This document shows, in pieces, positions 50,389-60,689 of a stretch of DNA of 64,000 nt. The notes beneath the pieces are model-generated. The model was not told the DNA's origin, made no database searches, and saw only the letters and a list, made by a program, of their open reading frames with translations. Position 1 is the stretch's first letter, and every line of letters begins with the position of its first letter. The stretch comes from Tissierellales bacterium (GTDB lineage Bacteria > Bacillota > Clostridia > Tissierellales > Sedimentibacteraceae), in NCBI GenBank assembly GCA_018433765.1, contig JAHDQO010000001.1:310001-374000 (forward strand), in the 5' to 3' direction. The translations under genes and the position numbers were made by a program.

Positions 50389-51096
50389 ATGAAAAAATTA
50401 GAAATGCTATACGAAGGAAAGGCTAAAAAAGTTTTTAAAACTGATAATGAAAAGTTATATATAGTTGAGTACAAAGATGATGCGACAGCTTTCAACGGAG
50501 TAAAAAAAGGTACAATAGTGGGAAAAGGCGTAGTAAATAATAAAATGTCAGCGGCAATGTTTGCAATGCTAGAAGAAAAAGGTATACCAACACATTTAGA
50601 GAAATTATTAAATGATAGAGAATGTTTAGTAAAAGCAGTTAAAATAGTTCCATTAGAAGTAATAGTAAGAAATATTGCAGCAGGATCATTATCAAAAAGA
50701 TTAGGAATTGAAGAAGGAATAGAAATGAAAGAGACAGTCCTAGAATTTTGCTATAAAAATGATGAGCTAGGCGATCCTATTATAAATGATTATCACATAG
50801 CTGCAGTTGAGTTAGCGACAAAAGAACAAGTTGAAAAAATAAAAGAATATGCATTAAAAATAAACGAAATTATGTTAGAATATTTTAAAGCAAGAAATAT
50901 TAAACTTATTGATTTTAAATTAGAGTTTGGACTTTACGATGGTGAAGTAATTTTAGCAGATGAAATATCACCTGACACATGTAGACTATGGGATGCTGAA
51001 ACTAATAAAAAATTAGATAAGGATAGATTTAGAAGAGATCTTGGAGAAGTAGAAGAGGTTTATCAAGAAGTGCTTAATAGAATTGTTGCAAAATAG
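50389..51096 (+). CDS. purC: SAICAR synthetase
   Basis: 235 residues from ATG 50389 (GAGGAGG site; an ATG at 50371 overlaps that site). [12 protein letters not shown] nucleotide loop, [14 protein letters not shown] and [16 protein letters not shown]-type metal/ATP motifs are intact. Joins CAIR with aspartate. Third gene of the pur operon. Confidence 0.96.
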   Translation: MKKLEMLYEGKAKKVFKTDNEKLYIVEYKDDATAFNGVKKGTIVGKGVVNNKMSAAMFAMLEEKGIPTHLEKLLNDRECLVKAVKIVPLEVIVRNIAAGSLSKRLGIEEGIEMKETVLEFCYKNDELGDPIINDYHIAAVELATKEQVEKIKEYALKINEIMLEYFKARNIKLIDFKLEFGLYDGEVILADEISPDTCRLWDAETNKKLDKDRFRRDLGEVEEVYQEVLNRIVAK

Positions 51097-51108
51097 TATT
51101 TTGCAAAA

Positions 51109-51160
51109 CGAGTGATGAGTAACTAGGAATGAGTAACATGGAAGCTTTACTAACGTAAAG
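51109..51160 (+). repeat. Interspersed repeat family A, copy 3
   Basis: CGAGTGATGAGTAACTAGGA, then ATGAGTAACATGGAAG and a CTTTAC-TAA-CGTAAAG hairpin. Clear match to 10292-10341 and to the reverse of 31301-31360. Located between purC and purF inside the operon. Confidence 0.7.
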
Positions 51161-51255
51161 AATGTAATTAAATGAGAGACGAGAGAGTATTAGTAGTTAG
51201 GAACTATGTCAGTTGTATTACTAATATAAGATATAACAGTAGAATGGAGAGTTTT

Positions 51256-52644
51256 ATGTACGAAAAACTATTTACAGATGACAAATTACATGAAGAATGT
51301 GGAGTTGTTGGAGTTTTTTCAGAAAATTCAGAGATTACATCACAACTTGTATATTACGGTTTATTTGCACTACAGCATAGAGGACAAGAGAGTGCAGGTA
51401 TAGCTATAAATATAGGTGGTGGTATAGAATATCGTAAAAATATGGGACTTGTAACTGAAGTATTTACTGATGATATTATAAAAAAATTAAAGGGCGGCAT
51501 TGCAATTGGTCATGTTAGGTATTCTACTACCGGTGATAGTTTAGCTGAAAATGCTCAGCCTTTAGTAGTTAAATGTAAAGGAACCACTTTAGCATTAGCT
51601 CATAATGGAAATCTTGTAAATGCAATAGCTCTTAAGGAATTGCTAGAAGATAGCGGTGTTATCTTTCAATCTTCTACAGATACAGAAGTTGTGGCCAATT
51701 TATTATCAAGAAATTATCACGGCGATATGATTAAATCAGTAAAAAATGTATCTGAAATAATAAAAGGTGCTTTTGCTTTTGTAATTATGACAGAAAAAGA
51801 ACTTATAGGAGTTAGAGATCCATTTGGACTAAGACCGCTGTGTATTGGAAAAAGAAGTGATGGATATGTTATGGCATCTGAAAGTTGTGCAGTAAGTGCT
51901 ATGGGTGCAGAATTCGTAAGAGATGTTGAACCGGGAGAAATAGTAGTAATTAATGAAAAAGGTATAGAAAGTATTAAAAGTTCAAAATATGCTAAGAGGC
52001 GTTCTTGTATCTTTGAATTTGTCTACTTTGCTAGACCTGATAGTACTATAGACGGAATAAATGTATATCAAGCTAGATTTAATGCAGGTAGATTATTAGC
52101 TAAAGAAGCTCCTGTAGAAGCAGATTTAGTTTTTTCTGTGCCTGACTCAGGCACACCTGCTGCAATAGGATATGCTCAAGAGTTAGGTATACCTTATGGA
52201 TTAGGTCTGATAAAAAATAGGTATGCGAAAAGAACATTTATTGAACCAAAACAAGAACTAAGAGAGCAAGGGGTAAAAATAAAACTTAGTGTATTAAAAG
52301 AGATAGTTAAAGGTAAAAGAGTTGTAATGGTAGATGACAGTATAGTTAGGGGAACAACGAGTAGAAGAATAGTACAAATGATAAAAGAAGCAGGTGCAAC
52401 AGAAGTACACGTACGTGTGGCATCACCACCTATAACTCATTCGTGTTTCTTTGGAATAGATACACCATTTAGAAGATATCTTATCGGTGCCATAAAAACA
52501 GTAGAAGAAATAAGAGAATTTATAAAAGCAGACAGCTTACATTATTTGAGCCTTAAAGGACTTATAAAATCAACAGGAGATGATAACTTCTGTATCGCAT
52601 GTTTAAATGGTGATTATCCAATGGAAGTACCGAACTTTGATTAA
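51256..52644 (+). CDS. purF: Amidophosphoribosyltransferase
   Basis: 462 residues; the committed step making phosphoribosylamine from PRPP and glutamine. A 14-residue propeptide precedes the nucleophile C15 (HEECGVVGVF). The PRTase motif VVMVDDSIVRGTT and the iron-sulfur cysteines of the Bacillus-type enzyme (RRSCIFEF and FCIACLNGDY) are present, so an oxygen-labile 4Fe-4S cluster is expected. The frame runs back to 51172, but GGAGAG precedes ATG 51256 and the family N-terminus begins there. Confidence 0.95.
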   Translation: MYEKLFTDDKLHEECGVVGVFSENSEITSQLVYYGLFALQHRGQESAGIAINIGGGIEYRKNMGLVTEVFTDDIIKKLKGGIAIGHVRYSTTGDSLAENAQPLVVKCKGTTLALAHNGNLVNAIALKELLEDSGVIFQSSTDTEVVANLLSRNYHGDMIKSVKNVSEIIKGAFAFVIMTEKELIGVRDPFGLRPLCIGKRSDGYVMASESCAVSAMGAEFVRDVEPGEIVVINEKGIESIKSSKYAKRRSCIFEFVYFARPDSTIDGINVYQARFNAGRLLAKEAPVEADLVFSVPDSGTPAAIGYAQELGIPYGLGLIKNRYAKRTFIEPKQELREQGVKIKLSVLKEIVKGKRVVMVDDSIVRGTTSRRIVQMIKEAGATEVHVRVASPPITHSCFFGIDTPFRRYLIGAIKTVEEIREFIKADSLHYLSLKGLIKSTGDDNFCIACLNGDYPMEVPNFD

Positions 52645-52652
52645 AATTAAAA

Positions 52653-52692
52653 TGAGAAATGAGTAACGAGTAACTAGGAACATGGTAAATTA
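52653..52692 (+). repeat. Interspersed repeat family A, copy 4 (partial)
   Basis: TGAGAAATGAGTAACGAGTA then ACTAGGAACATGG, lacking the terminal hairpin. Between purF and purM. Confidence 0.55.
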
Positions 52693-52724
52693 ATATATGA
52701 AATATACGAAGTGGAGTTGAAAAT

Positions 52725-53771
52725 ATGTCAAAGGGAAAAGGTCTTACTTATAAAGATTCAGGCGTAGATATTCATGCTGGATATAAATCAGTAAAGCTTA
52801 TGAAAGAACACGTAAAAAAAACTTTTACAAAGGGTGTAGTTTCTGATATTGGTGGATTTGGAGGATTATTTGCTATTGACAAAGATAAATATGAAGAGCC
52901 AGTATTAGTTTCAGGAACAGATGGCGTTGGAACAAAAATAATGATTGCATTTAAAATGGATAAGCATGATACTATTGGAGAAGATGCTGTAGCAATGTGT
53001 GTTAATGACGTTATCTGCCAAGGTGCTAAACCTCTTTTCTTTTTAGATTATATAGCAACAGGAAAATTAGAGCCTGAAAAAGCTGCCGATATAGTAAAAG
53101 GTATTGCAAATGGATGCATAAAATCAGGAGCAGCTCTTATTGGTGGAGAAACTGCTGAAATGCCAGGATTATACGGAGATGGTGAATATGATGTGGCAGG
53201 TTTTTGTGTTGGAATAGTAGATAAGAAGAAAATAATAAACGGCAGTAAATTACAGGAAGGTGACATAATTATAGGTCTGCCTTCAAGAGGTATACACAGC
53301 AATGGATACTCGTTAGTTAGAAAATTATTTTTTGATATAAAAGGTTACGACATTAATAAATATATTGATGAGTTAGGGTGTACACTAGGAGAAGAGCTTC
53401 TAAGACCTACAAGAATTTATGCTGATGTAATTATGGATTTAATAGATAAATTTGATATAAAAGGCATGAGCAACATTACAGGTGGAGGATTTTATGAAAA
53501 TATTCCACGAATGTTACCTGATGGATTGAGTGCTGATATTGAAACAAAAAATATTAATGTATTACCTATATTTAAATTTATTCAGAAAGAAGGAAACATA
53601 GATATAGACGAGATGTATAGCACTTTAAATATGGGTATTGGTATAGTTTTAGCAGTATCACCTAATGATGCAAAAGAAATAATTGACTATTTGGATCAAA
53701 AAGGAGAAAAACCTGTTAAGATAGGTGAGGTTGTTAAAGGAAAAGGGGATATTCAAATATGTCACAAGTAA
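52725..53771 (+). CDS. purM: AIR synthetase
   Basis: 348 residues, full-length PurM closing the imidazole ring from FGAM to [17 protein letters not shown], the [10 protein letters not shown] nucleotide motif, [11 protein letters not shown] and [13 protein letters not shown] are visible. The start is supported by a GTGGAG site. Its end overlaps purN by 13 bases, giving translational coupling. Confidence 0.96.
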   Translation: MSKGKGLTYKDSGVDIHAGYKSVKLMKEHVKKTFTKGVVSDIGGFGGLFAIDKDKYEEPVLVSGTDGVGTKIMIAFKMDKHDTIGEDAVAMCVNDVICQGAKPLFFLDYIATGKLEPEKAADIVKGIANGCIKSGAALIGGETAEMPGLYGDGEYDVAGFCVGIVDKKKIINGSKLQEGDIIIGLPSRGIHSNGYSLVRKLFFDIKGYDINKYIDELGCTLGEELLRPTRIYADVIMDLIDKFDIKGMSNITGGGFYENIPRMLPDGLSADIETKNINVLPIFKFIQKEGNIDIDEMYSTLNMGIGIVLAVSPNDAKEIIDYLDQKGEKPVKIGEVVKGKGDIQICHK

Positions 53772-54382
53772 AAATTGGAGTTCTCATTTCAGGTTCTGGT
53801 TCTAATTTACAGTCTATTATTGACAACATAAATTCTGGGAATATAAATGGAAAAATAGAGGTAGTTATTTCAAATAAGCAAAATGCTTATGGTTTAGAAA
53901 GAGCAAGAATTAGCAATATAGATGCAGTATATATTGATTCTAAACAATATAATGACAATGTAGAATTTAATGATGTAATAATAAAAGAACTTAAAAAAAG
54001 AAATGTAGAACTTGTAATACTTGCTGGATATTTAAAAATATTATCAAATAATTTTGTTAAAGAGTACCAAAATAGAATTATAAATATACATCCATCACTT
54101 ATACCGTCATTTTGCGGTATGAATTATTATGGATTAAAAGTGCACCAAGCAGTAATTGATTATGGAGCAAAGATAACTGGAGCAACAGTTCATTTTGTAA
54201 ACGAAGAAGCTGATGCAGGACCTATAATAATACAGGAAGCTGTTAAAGTTAAAGACAATGATACTGCTGAAACTTTACAAAAGAGAGTACTTAAAATAGA
54301 ACATAAAATACTTCCTGAAGTAGTAAAACTTTATTGTGACAAAAGAATAGAAGTAAAAGGAAGAAAAACTTATATAAGATAA
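53759..54382 (+). CDS. purN: GAR transformylase
   Basis: 207 residues, formyl-tetrahydrofolate-dependent GAR formyltransferase. GSGSNLQSI phosphate loop, the catalytic N-x-H in [10 protein letters not shown] and the aspartate in EEADAGPII are in place. Begins inside the purM 3' end (GGGGATATTC region supplies the site). Confidence 0.95.
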   Translation: MSQVKIGVLISGSGSNLQSIIDNINSGNINGKIEVVISNKQNAYGLERARISNIDAVYIDSKQYNDNVEFNDVIIKELKKRNVELVILAGYLKILSNNFVKEYQNRIINIHPSLIPSFCGMNYYGLKVHQAVIDYGAKITGATVHFVNEEADAGPIIIQEAVKVKDNDTAETLQKRVLKIEHKILPEVVKLYCDKRIEVKGRKTYIR

Positions 54383-54437
54383 GAACTAAAAGATTTAAGT
54401 TAGCTATAGCAGAATAAGAAAAGAGGAGGAATACATA

Positions 54438-55991
54438 ATGAGAGCATTAATAAGTGTTTCTGACAAAACAGGAATAGTTGAATTTGCTGAGAAATTATCG
54501 AGCTACGGTGTAGAAATTATATCTACAGGAGGAACAGCAAAGAAACTAAAAGAAGCAGGAATTAAAGTAATAGGAATATCAGATGTAACTGGATTTCCAG
54601 AATGTTTAGATGGTAGAGTTAAAACATTACATCCTAATATACATGCAGGCCTTCTTGCAATGAGAAGTAATAAAGAGCATATGAAACAATTAGAAGAATT
54701 AAATGTAACACCTATAGATTTAGTAGTAGTTAATTTATATCCATTTAAACAAACCATCTTAAAAGACGGAGTAACAAGGGAAGAAGCAATCGAGAATATT
54801 GATATCGGCGGACCAACAATGTTAAGATCGGCAGCTAAAAACTATCAAGATGTTGCAGTAGTAGTAGATCCTACGGATTATGACAAGGTACTTGAAGAAA
54901 TTGGAAAGAATAAAGAAGTATCACTTGAAACAAAATTCAATTTATGTTCAAAAGTGTTTGCTCATACAGCTCACTATGATACACTAATTTCAAATTATAT
55001 GAGAGACCAGAGAAAAGAAGAAGATTTACCTGAAACTATCAGTTTGACATTTGAAAAAGTACAAGACATGAGATATGGTGAAAATCCACATCAAAAAGCT
55101 GCTTTTTACAAAGAAGTAAGAAAAGGTAAAGGATATTTGACAGAAGCAAAGCAGCTTCATGGTAAAGCACTATCATTTAACAATATTAATGATACAAATG
55201 GTGCTTTAGAACTACTAAAAGAATTTGATGAACCTGCTGTGATAGCTTGTAAACATGCGAATCCTTGTGGTGTAGGTATTGCAGACAATGTTCATGATGC
55301 ATATATTAAAGCATATAAAGCAGACCCAGTGTCAATATATGGAGGTATAGTAGTAACAAATACTCAAATAGATGAAAAAACAGCTGAAGAAATAAATAAG
55401 ATATTTATAGAAATAGTTGTAGCACCATCATATACAGAAAAAGCTGTAGAAATATTAAAGCAAAAGAAAAATATAAGAATACTAGTAATAGAAGATATAA
55501 AAGAAAAACAACCCGAAAATTCATATAACTTGAAAAAAGTTGGTGGAGGTTTATTAGTTCAAACAATAGATTCTAAGCTAATATCAGAAGAAGGACTTAA
55601 GGTTGTTACAAATAAACAGCCAACTAAGAGGGAATTGGAAGACCTAATGATAGCTTGGAAAGTAGTTAAACATGCAAAATCTAACGGTATATCTATAGTA
55701 AAAGATAAACAATCTATAGGAGTAGGACCGGGACAAGTTAGCAGAATTTGGGCATGCAATCAAGCGATAGATCATGCTGTAGAACATCTTGGAGAAGAAT
55801 CATTAAAAGAATCAGTATTAGCTTCAGATGCGTATTTTCCTTTTCCAGATTGTGTTGAAGAAGCAGCTAAAGCCGGCATAACTGCTATAATACAACCGGG
55901 CGGCTCAATCAGAGATCAAAAATCAATAGATGCATGTGATAAACACGGAATAGCCATGGTATTCACAGGAATGAGACATTTTAGACACTAA
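54438..55991 (+). CDS. purH: AICAR transformylase / IMP cyclohydrolase
   Basis: 517 residues, bifunctional enzyme for the last two steps to IMP. The N-terminal MGS-like cyclohydrolase domain has [10 protein letters not shown] and [13 protein letters not shown]. The C-terminal transformylase has [12 protein letters not shown] and the KHANPCGVG catalytic lysine-histidine pair, ending MRHFRH. GAGGAGG site. Confidence 0.96.
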   Translation: MRALISVSDKTGIVEFAEKLSSYGVEIISTGGTAKKLKEAGIKVIGISDVTGFPECLDGRVKTLHPNIHAGLLAMRSNKEHMKQLEELNVTPIDLVVVNLYPFKQTILKDGVTREEAIENIDIGGPTMLRSAAKNYQDVAVVVDPTDYDKVLEEIGKNKEVSLETKFNLCSKVFAHTAHYDTLISNYMRDQRKEEDLPETISLTFEKVQDMRYGENPHQKAAFYKEVRKGKGYLTEAKQLHGKALSFNNINDTNGALELLKEFDEPAVIACKHANPCGVGIADNVHDAYIKAYKADPVSIYGGIVVTNTQIDEKTAEEINKIFIEIVVAPSYTEKAVEILKQKKNIRILVIEDIKEKQPENSYNLKKVGGGLLVQTIDSKLISEEGLKVVTNKQPTKRELEDLMIAWKVVKHAKSNGISIVKDKQSIGVGPGQVSRIWACNQAIDHAVEHLGEESLKESVLASDAYFPFPDCVEEAAKAGITAIIQPGGSIRDQKSIDACDKHGIAMVFTGMRHFRH

Positions 55992-55999
55992 AAAGATAA

Positions 56000-56128
56000 A
56001 AGATAAAAGATAAAAGTGAATAGTTATTGAAATTTTGTTCATTCTTCACGAAATAAATTAAATAATTTTCGTTAAGAAAAATTATACCATTAACTATTAA
56101 TTATAAACTATTAACTATCAACTAATAA
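56000..56128 (+). repeat. Low-complexity intergenic repeats before purD (families B and related)
   Basis: AAAAGATAAAAGATAAAAGA, then TCATTCTTCACGAAAT, then TTTTCGTTAAGAAAA (as after purL), then TTAACTATTAATTATAAACT/ATTAACTATCAACT. The last block is the reverse of the TTGATAGTTGATAA run at 31223-31262. These are mosaic AT-rich filler repeats inside the pur operon. Confidence 0.5.
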
Positions 56129-56143
56129 AATGGGGAGGTTATA

Positions 56144-57397
56144 ATGAAAATCCTTGTTGTTGGAAGTGGTGCAAGAGAGCATACTATTTGTTGGAAAATT
56201 GCACAAAGTGAAAAAGTAGATAAAATATATTGTGCGCCGGGCAATGCTGGAATAGCGCAAGTGGCAGAATGTGTAGATATAAAAGCAGAAGATGTAAAAA
56301 AAATAGTAGATTTTGCACAACAAGAAAAAATAGATATAACAGTAATAGGGCCAGAAGCTCCATTAGTAGAGGGTTTAGCAGACTTATTAAATGAAAAAGG
56401 GTTAAAAGCATTTGGACCAGTTAAGAAAGGTGCAGTACTTGAAGGAAGTAAAGCTTATTCAAAAGATTTTATGAAAAAATATAATGTACCAACAGCTAAA
56501 TACGAAACATATACGAATACAGAAAAGGCATTAGAAGGACTAATAGACTTTGATGTACCTGTAGTAGTAAAAGCTGATGGGCTAGCAGCAGGAAAAGGCG
56601 TACTTATATGCCAAACTCAAAAAGAGGCACAAGATGCTGTTAAAAGTATAATGGAAGATAAACAATTTGGAGATGCAGGAAACAGTATAGTAATAGAAGA
56701 GTTTCTGGACGGTATAGAAACTTCATTACTTTGTTTTGTAAATGGAAAAGACATTATACCGATGGAAAGTGCAAGAGACTATAAAAAAGCGTTTGACAAC
56801 GATCAAGGATTAAATACAGGTGGTATGGGATGCTTTTCACCAAATCCTATATATACCAAACAGTTAAATGAGTACATAAAAACTAAAATCCTTGACACTA
56901 CTTTAGAAGGCTTTAAAGGAGAAAATATAGATTTTAGAGGAGTATTATTTATAGGACTCATGATTAAAAATAATGAGGCAAAAGTACTAGAATACAACGT
57001 AAGATTTGGAGATCCTGAGACAGAAGTAGTGCTTCCAAGACTAAAATCAGATTTAGTAGAAATTATTGAAAAGACCATTGATGGTACACTAAAAGAAGAA
57101 GACCTTATGTGGAAAGATGAAAAAAGTGTAACTGTCATACTTGCTTCTGGAGGATATCCTGTTAAATATGAAAAAGGAAAAATTATAACTGGATTAGAGG
57201 AAGTAGATAAAGATATCATAGTTTTTCATGGAGGAACAAAACATGATAAAAACAATATACTGACAAATGGCGGTAGAGTTTTAGCAGTCACAGCTTTAGG
57301 AAAAACTATAAAAGAAGCAAGAAATAAAGTATATGACAATGTAAAGAAAATAAACTTTGAAAAGAAACAATTTAGAACAGATATAGCAAAATTGTAA
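56144..57397 (+). CDS. purD: GAR synthetase
   Basis: 417 residues, ATP-grasp ligase joining phosphoribosylamine and glycine. VGSGAREHTI phosphate loop at the N-terminus, VVKADGLAAGKGV ATP-grasp loop, NTGGMGCFSP and EYNVRFGDPE metal site. Last gene of the pur set; a terminator follows. purB and purK are absent here and must be elsewhere. Confidence 0.96.
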   Translation: MKILVVGSGAREHTICWKIAQSEKVDKIYCAPGNAGIAQVAECVDIKAEDVKKIVDFAQQEKIDITVIGPEAPLVEGLADLLNEKGLKAFGPVKKGAVLEGSKAYSKDFMKKYNVPTAKYETYTNTEKALEGLIDFDVPVVVKADGLAAGKGVLICQTQKEAQDAVKSIMEDKQFGDAGNSIVIEEFLDGIETSLLCFVNGKDIIPMESARDYKKAFDNDQGLNTGGMGCFSPNPIYTKQLNEYIKTKILDTTLEGFKGENIDFRGVLFIGLMIKNNEAKVLEYNVRFGDPETEVVLPRLKSDLVEIIEKTIDGTLKEEDLMWKDEKSVTVILASGGYPVKYEKGKIITGLEEVDKDIIVFHGGTKHDKNNILTNGGRVLAVTALGKTIKEARNKVYDNVKKINFEKKQFRTDIAKL

Positions 57398-57409
57398 ATT
57401 ATTAAAATT

Positions 57410-57437
57410 AGCTGAGTATACTATGCTCAGCTTTTTT
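57410..57437 (+). terminator. Terminator of the pur operon
   Basis: AGCTGAG/CTCAGCT stem with an extended AT upper part and a T6 tail, 13 bases after the purD stop. Confidence 0.85.
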
Positions 57438-57560
57438 ATATATAATTTATATAATATATTTGTGAAATTATTAAATTTTATATTTATAATTTAAATATTA
57501 ATAATGTACTTATAAGAAATATTACGTAATTTATATATCAAATTTTATGGAGGTGGTATT

Positions 57561-57740
57561 ATGTATTCTATAAAAGAAGAAGCTATAAATGTAATTAACA
57601 GATTACCTGACAATGTTTCTATAGAAGATATAATGTATAAATTATATGCTTTAGATAAAGTAAAAAAGGGTCAAGAAGATATAAAAAATGGAAGTTATAT
57701 AAAGGCTGATGAATTAAGGAAGGAAATAGAAACGTGGTAA
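57561..57740 (+). CDS. Type II antitoxin-like small protein
   Basis: 59 residues, below usual ORF cut-offs, with a strong GGAGGTGG site and ATG at 57561. The sequence MYSIKEEAINVINRLPDN and the acidic/basic C-terminus (ADELRKEIETW) resemble short RelB/Phd-associated antitoxins that precede ParE/RelE toxins. Its last codons overlap the start of the decayed toxin frame, the classic arrangement of such pairs. No DNA-binding domain is certain. Confidence 0.6.
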   Translation: MYSIKEEAINVINRLPDNVSIEDIMYKLYALDKVKKGQEDIKNGSYIKADELRKEIETW

Positions 57741-58059
57741 AGTGGTCTATTTCCGCTAAAAGTGATTTACGACAAATTTATAATTATATATCTAATGATT
57801 CTAAGTATTATGCAAAAAAAGTAATAACCACATTGCAATTAAATCAGAGAATTTAAATGAATTTCCTAATATAGGTAAAAAAGTGATGTAATTAAATAAT
57901 CCAGAAATTAGAGAAATATTAATTTATTCTTATCGTATGATATATCAAATTATTGGAGATAAAGAAGTTGAAGTACTTACTATAGTTCATACAAAAATGG
58001 ATTTTCCTTTAAAAAAGATGATTAGAATAATGAGGGAGCTAAAGGCTCCCTTTGATTAG
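57734..58059 (+). pseudogene. Decayed RelE/ParE-type toxin gene
   Basis: GTG 57734 opens VKWSISAKSDLRQIYNYIS, the ParE/RelE N-terminal helix, but the frame stops after 40 codons (TAA near 57856). Homology continues in a second frame (ENLNEFPNIGKK), which hits a TAA after KKVM, and then runs on as LNNPEIREILIYSYRMIYQI to VEVLTIVHTKMDF, the typical ParE C-terminus. So the gene carries one frameshift and one in-frame stop. The antitoxin upstream is intact. Frameshift calls could be sequencing errors, but the extra stop makes real decay likely. Confidence 0.8.
58034..58053. terminator. Hairpin between the toxin remnant and the ECF operon
   Basis: GGGAGC-TAAAG-GCTCCC followed by TTT; it sits where the two converging transcription units end and may serve both. 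Confidence 0.6.
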
Positions 58060-60689
58060 AGTTCAATAAGTCCATATTTTACTTTTATACGATCTAGCTT
58101 TTCAATCATTGGCTCGGAGATAAACCATAAAAAGAAAGCAGTCGCTGTTGCGTGTATAATATTAAAAGGTATGCCTGTTAGATAATAGGTTATCATACTT
58201 TTTAAGGACGGACTTGCCTGCCACATTAATGCCGAACTTGTATCCAAAATAAAGCCGCATATAAAAAATGTGGTAAATGCTCCAAAAATACAAAGAGAAC
58301 TTCTCTTTTTACGAAGTAATCCTTTACGGAATAAAATACCTGCGAGAAAACCTACTATTCCAAAGGCAAACATCTGCCAAGGTGTCCATGCTCCTTGTCC
58401 AAATAGCATATTAGAGACAAATGCTGTCATAGCACCTACTAAAAAACCTGTTTCACCACCAAAGCATACACCTGAGATGATGACAACTGCAACAACAGGT
58501 TTAAATTGAGGAAGCATAAAGAAAGCTGCTCTGCCTGCTACTGCTATGGCACAAAGCACTGATATAATAACAAGCTCTCTTGCTTGTGGTTTTCTGCTTT
58601 CGAAAACCATTGCAAATGGTAGCATAGTTTCTAAAAGAATTAAAAGGCTAATAAAATAATACTTTCTATCTCCAAGAAAATATACACCTATATAGATAGT
58701 AAGTGGTACTGCTAAAAATGCCATTATGACTGCTACAAGAGTTCTCTTTGATAGCTTTCTTTTTTCTTTTGGTACCTGCACAAAAAAATCTGGTGAATCC
58801 AAATCTTTTCCAGGAATAATTGCAGAAAGACCTACAGCAAGTTCTAAAACTAAAAAAAACTGTAACAAATAATCTTTCCAGCTAACTTCGTTTCTGTATA
58901 GAAGAAAAGATGTCAATACAAATGCCGCTAAACATGCTATACTAATGAAAATTCTCATCTGAGTTAGACGAAAAGGCTTTTTCCGAGACAAAGTTATTTT
59001 TTCTTCTTTCTTTTCATTAGCAAACAAACTGCTTTTTCTATTTATATTTTGATAACTTTTTTCTAAATTACCTCCTAACGCAAGTATTACATCCTCTGAT
59101 AGAATTGCTTTTGGAAGTATAGTTCTTGACATACGATTTGCAGCAGTGGTATAGAAATTTTTTCCACAGAAAAAAGTTCTTGGTGTGTCAATACTTGTAA
59201 TGTTGCCATCAAAAAACATGGCACAGCGACTGGCGTATTTTGCACAAAATTCAATGTCATGTGATACCATAACAATAGTAACACCATCAGTTTGCAACTT
59301 TTCTAATATATTTGATAGTTTTTCTTTAAAGTGACTATCTAGACCCTTTGTAGGTTCATCAAGTAATAGTATTTTTGGTGTTAATAACAGTACTTTAGCA
59401 AGTGCTGCTCTCTGTTGTTCACCGCCTGATAAGTCATAAGGGTGCATTTTGAGTAAATTATCAAGCTCACAGATTTCTGAAACTGCATCTATTCTCCTTT
59501 GCTTTTCTTCTTTTGTGATTTTCTTATCTGATAACATTTCGTATAAATCAAGCTCAACTGTTTTCTTTACAAACAGTGTTTGGGGATTTTGAGGAAGTAC
59601 TCCAATTTTACCTTTAGACTTAACTGTACCTCTGTAAGGCTTAAGAATACCACTCATAATGTTTAAACTGGTAGTTTTGCCAGTGCCATTGCCTCCTAAA
59701 ATGGCAAATATCTCACCCTTTTTAATTGTTACAGACAGTCCTTTTACTACATCTGGAAGTTCCCTTTCATAACGAAACCAAATTTCATCCATTTCAATAA
59801 CAGTTTCTTTAGTTAAGATTTTTTTATCTTGAGGAATGGCATTTTTATTTATCTGCTTTTCCTGTGACATCTCATTAATCCAATGCCGTCCGTCACGTAC
59901 AGTTACAGGGCATTCTAGATTATTATCTACGCTTGCATAAATACGCATAGGTGTTGGCATTGCAGAAAACATATCATGATTTATTGCTTTTAGTTGTTTC
60001 CCAACAAAAGCCGGAGTACCATCTGAAATGATACAACCATTATCCATTACCAGTACACGGTCTGATAATGGTAGAGCATCTTCTAAACGGTGTTCTGTAA
60101 GTAAAACAGTTGTACCAAGCTCACGGTTTATTTTTTTTATTGTTTCTAAAAAGTCAGATGCAGCAATAGGATCAAGCTGACTAGTGGGTTCATCTAAAAT
60201 TAGTATCGAAGGCTGCATGACCATAACAGAAGCTAAGTTTAGAAGTTGCTTTTGTCCGCCTGAAAGTTCTGTAACTTTTTTATGAAACCATGTTTGTATA
60301 CCAAAAAAGGATGCCATTTCAGATACTCTGCTTCTTATTTCGGGTGTAGAATAACCAAGACTCTCAAGACCAAATGCAAGTTCATGCCATACTTTATCAG
60401 TCACTATTTGATTGTCTGGCGACTGGTGGACGAACCCAATTTTTTCAGTTTGCTGACGCTGATTAAGGTTATCTAGCAAAGTATTTCCAAAATAAATCTC
60501 TCCTTTACGTTTGCCAGAAGGAGTGAGCGTAGTCCTCATATGTCTAAGCAAAGTAGATTTACCACAGCCTGATTTACCGCATAGGGTAATAAACTCGCCC
60601 TGCTTAATTAAAACGCAAATATCCTTTAAAGCCATATCCGCTTTCCTTGGATAGGTAAAGCTTAGATGTTTGATTGTAATTGTTTCCAT
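58056..60689 (-). CDS. ECF transporter: two EcfA ATPases fused to a membrane S-component
   Basis: 877 residues. ATPase 1 (about 1-240): Walker A GKSGCGKST, signature LSGGQKQLL, Walker B ILILDEPTS. ATPase 2 (about 290-510): GGNGTGKTT, LSGGEQQR, ILLLDEPTK. The remaining roughly 300 residues are membrane helices. The last six (about 690-865) look like an S-component: FKPVVAVVIISG, a GETGFLVGAMTAF segment and GAWTPWQM, a motif I associate with cobalamin-type S-components (from memory). Most ECF systems keep A, A' and S as separate chains, so this triple fusion is notable. It overlaps ecfT by 28 bases. Predicted role: ATP-driven uptake of a vitamin, likely corrinoid. Confidence 0.85.
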   Translation of the reverse strand: METITIKHLSFTYPRKADMALKDICVLIKQGEFITLCGKSGCGKSTLLRHMRTTLTPSGKRKGEIYFGNTLLDNLNQRQQTEKIGFVHQSPDNQIVTDKVWHELAFGLESLGYSTPEIRSRVSEMASFFGIQTWFHKKVTELSGGQKQLLNLASVMVMQPSILILDEPTSQLDPIAASDFLETIKKINRELGTTVLLTEHRLEDALPLSDRVLVMDNGCIISDGTPAFVGKQLKAINHDMFSAMPTPMRIYASVDNNLECPVTVRDGRHWINEMSQEKQINKNAIPQDKKILTKETVIEMDEIWFRYERELPDVVKGLSVTIKKGEIFAILGGNGTGKTTSLNIMSGILKPYRGTVKSKGKIGVLPQNPQTLFVKKTVELDLYEMLSDKKITKEEKQRRIDAVSEICELDNLLKMHPYDLSGGEQQRAALAKVLLLTPKILLLDEPTKGLDSHFKEKLSNILEKLQTDGVTIVMVSHDIEFCAKYASRCAMFFDGNITSIDTPRTFFCGKNFYTTAANRMSRTILPKAILSEDVILALGGNLEKSYQNINRKSSLFANEKKEEKITLSRKKPFRLTQMRIFISIACLAAFVLTSFLLYRNEVSWKDYLLQFFLVLELAVGLSAIIPGKDLDSPDFFVQVPKEKRKLSKRTLVAVIMAFLAVPLTIYIGVYFLGDRKYYFISLLILLETMLPFAMVFESRKPQARELVIISVLCAIAVAGRAAFFMLPQFKPVVAVVIISGVCFGGETGFLVGAMTAFVSNMLFGQGAWTPWQMFAFGIVGFLAGILFRKGLLRKKRSSLCIFGAFTTFFICGFILDTSSALMWQASPSLKSMITYYLTGIPFNIIHATATAFFLWFISEPMIEKLDRIKVKYGLIEL

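Noticed and set aside
51172-51255. Extended PurF start
   Set aside because: The upstream in-frame codons follow repeat A and have no ribosome site; the family N-terminus begins at 51256.
57398-57560. Small RNA between purD and the antitoxin
   Set aside because: Apart from the purD terminator the interval is featureless AT-rich sequence.
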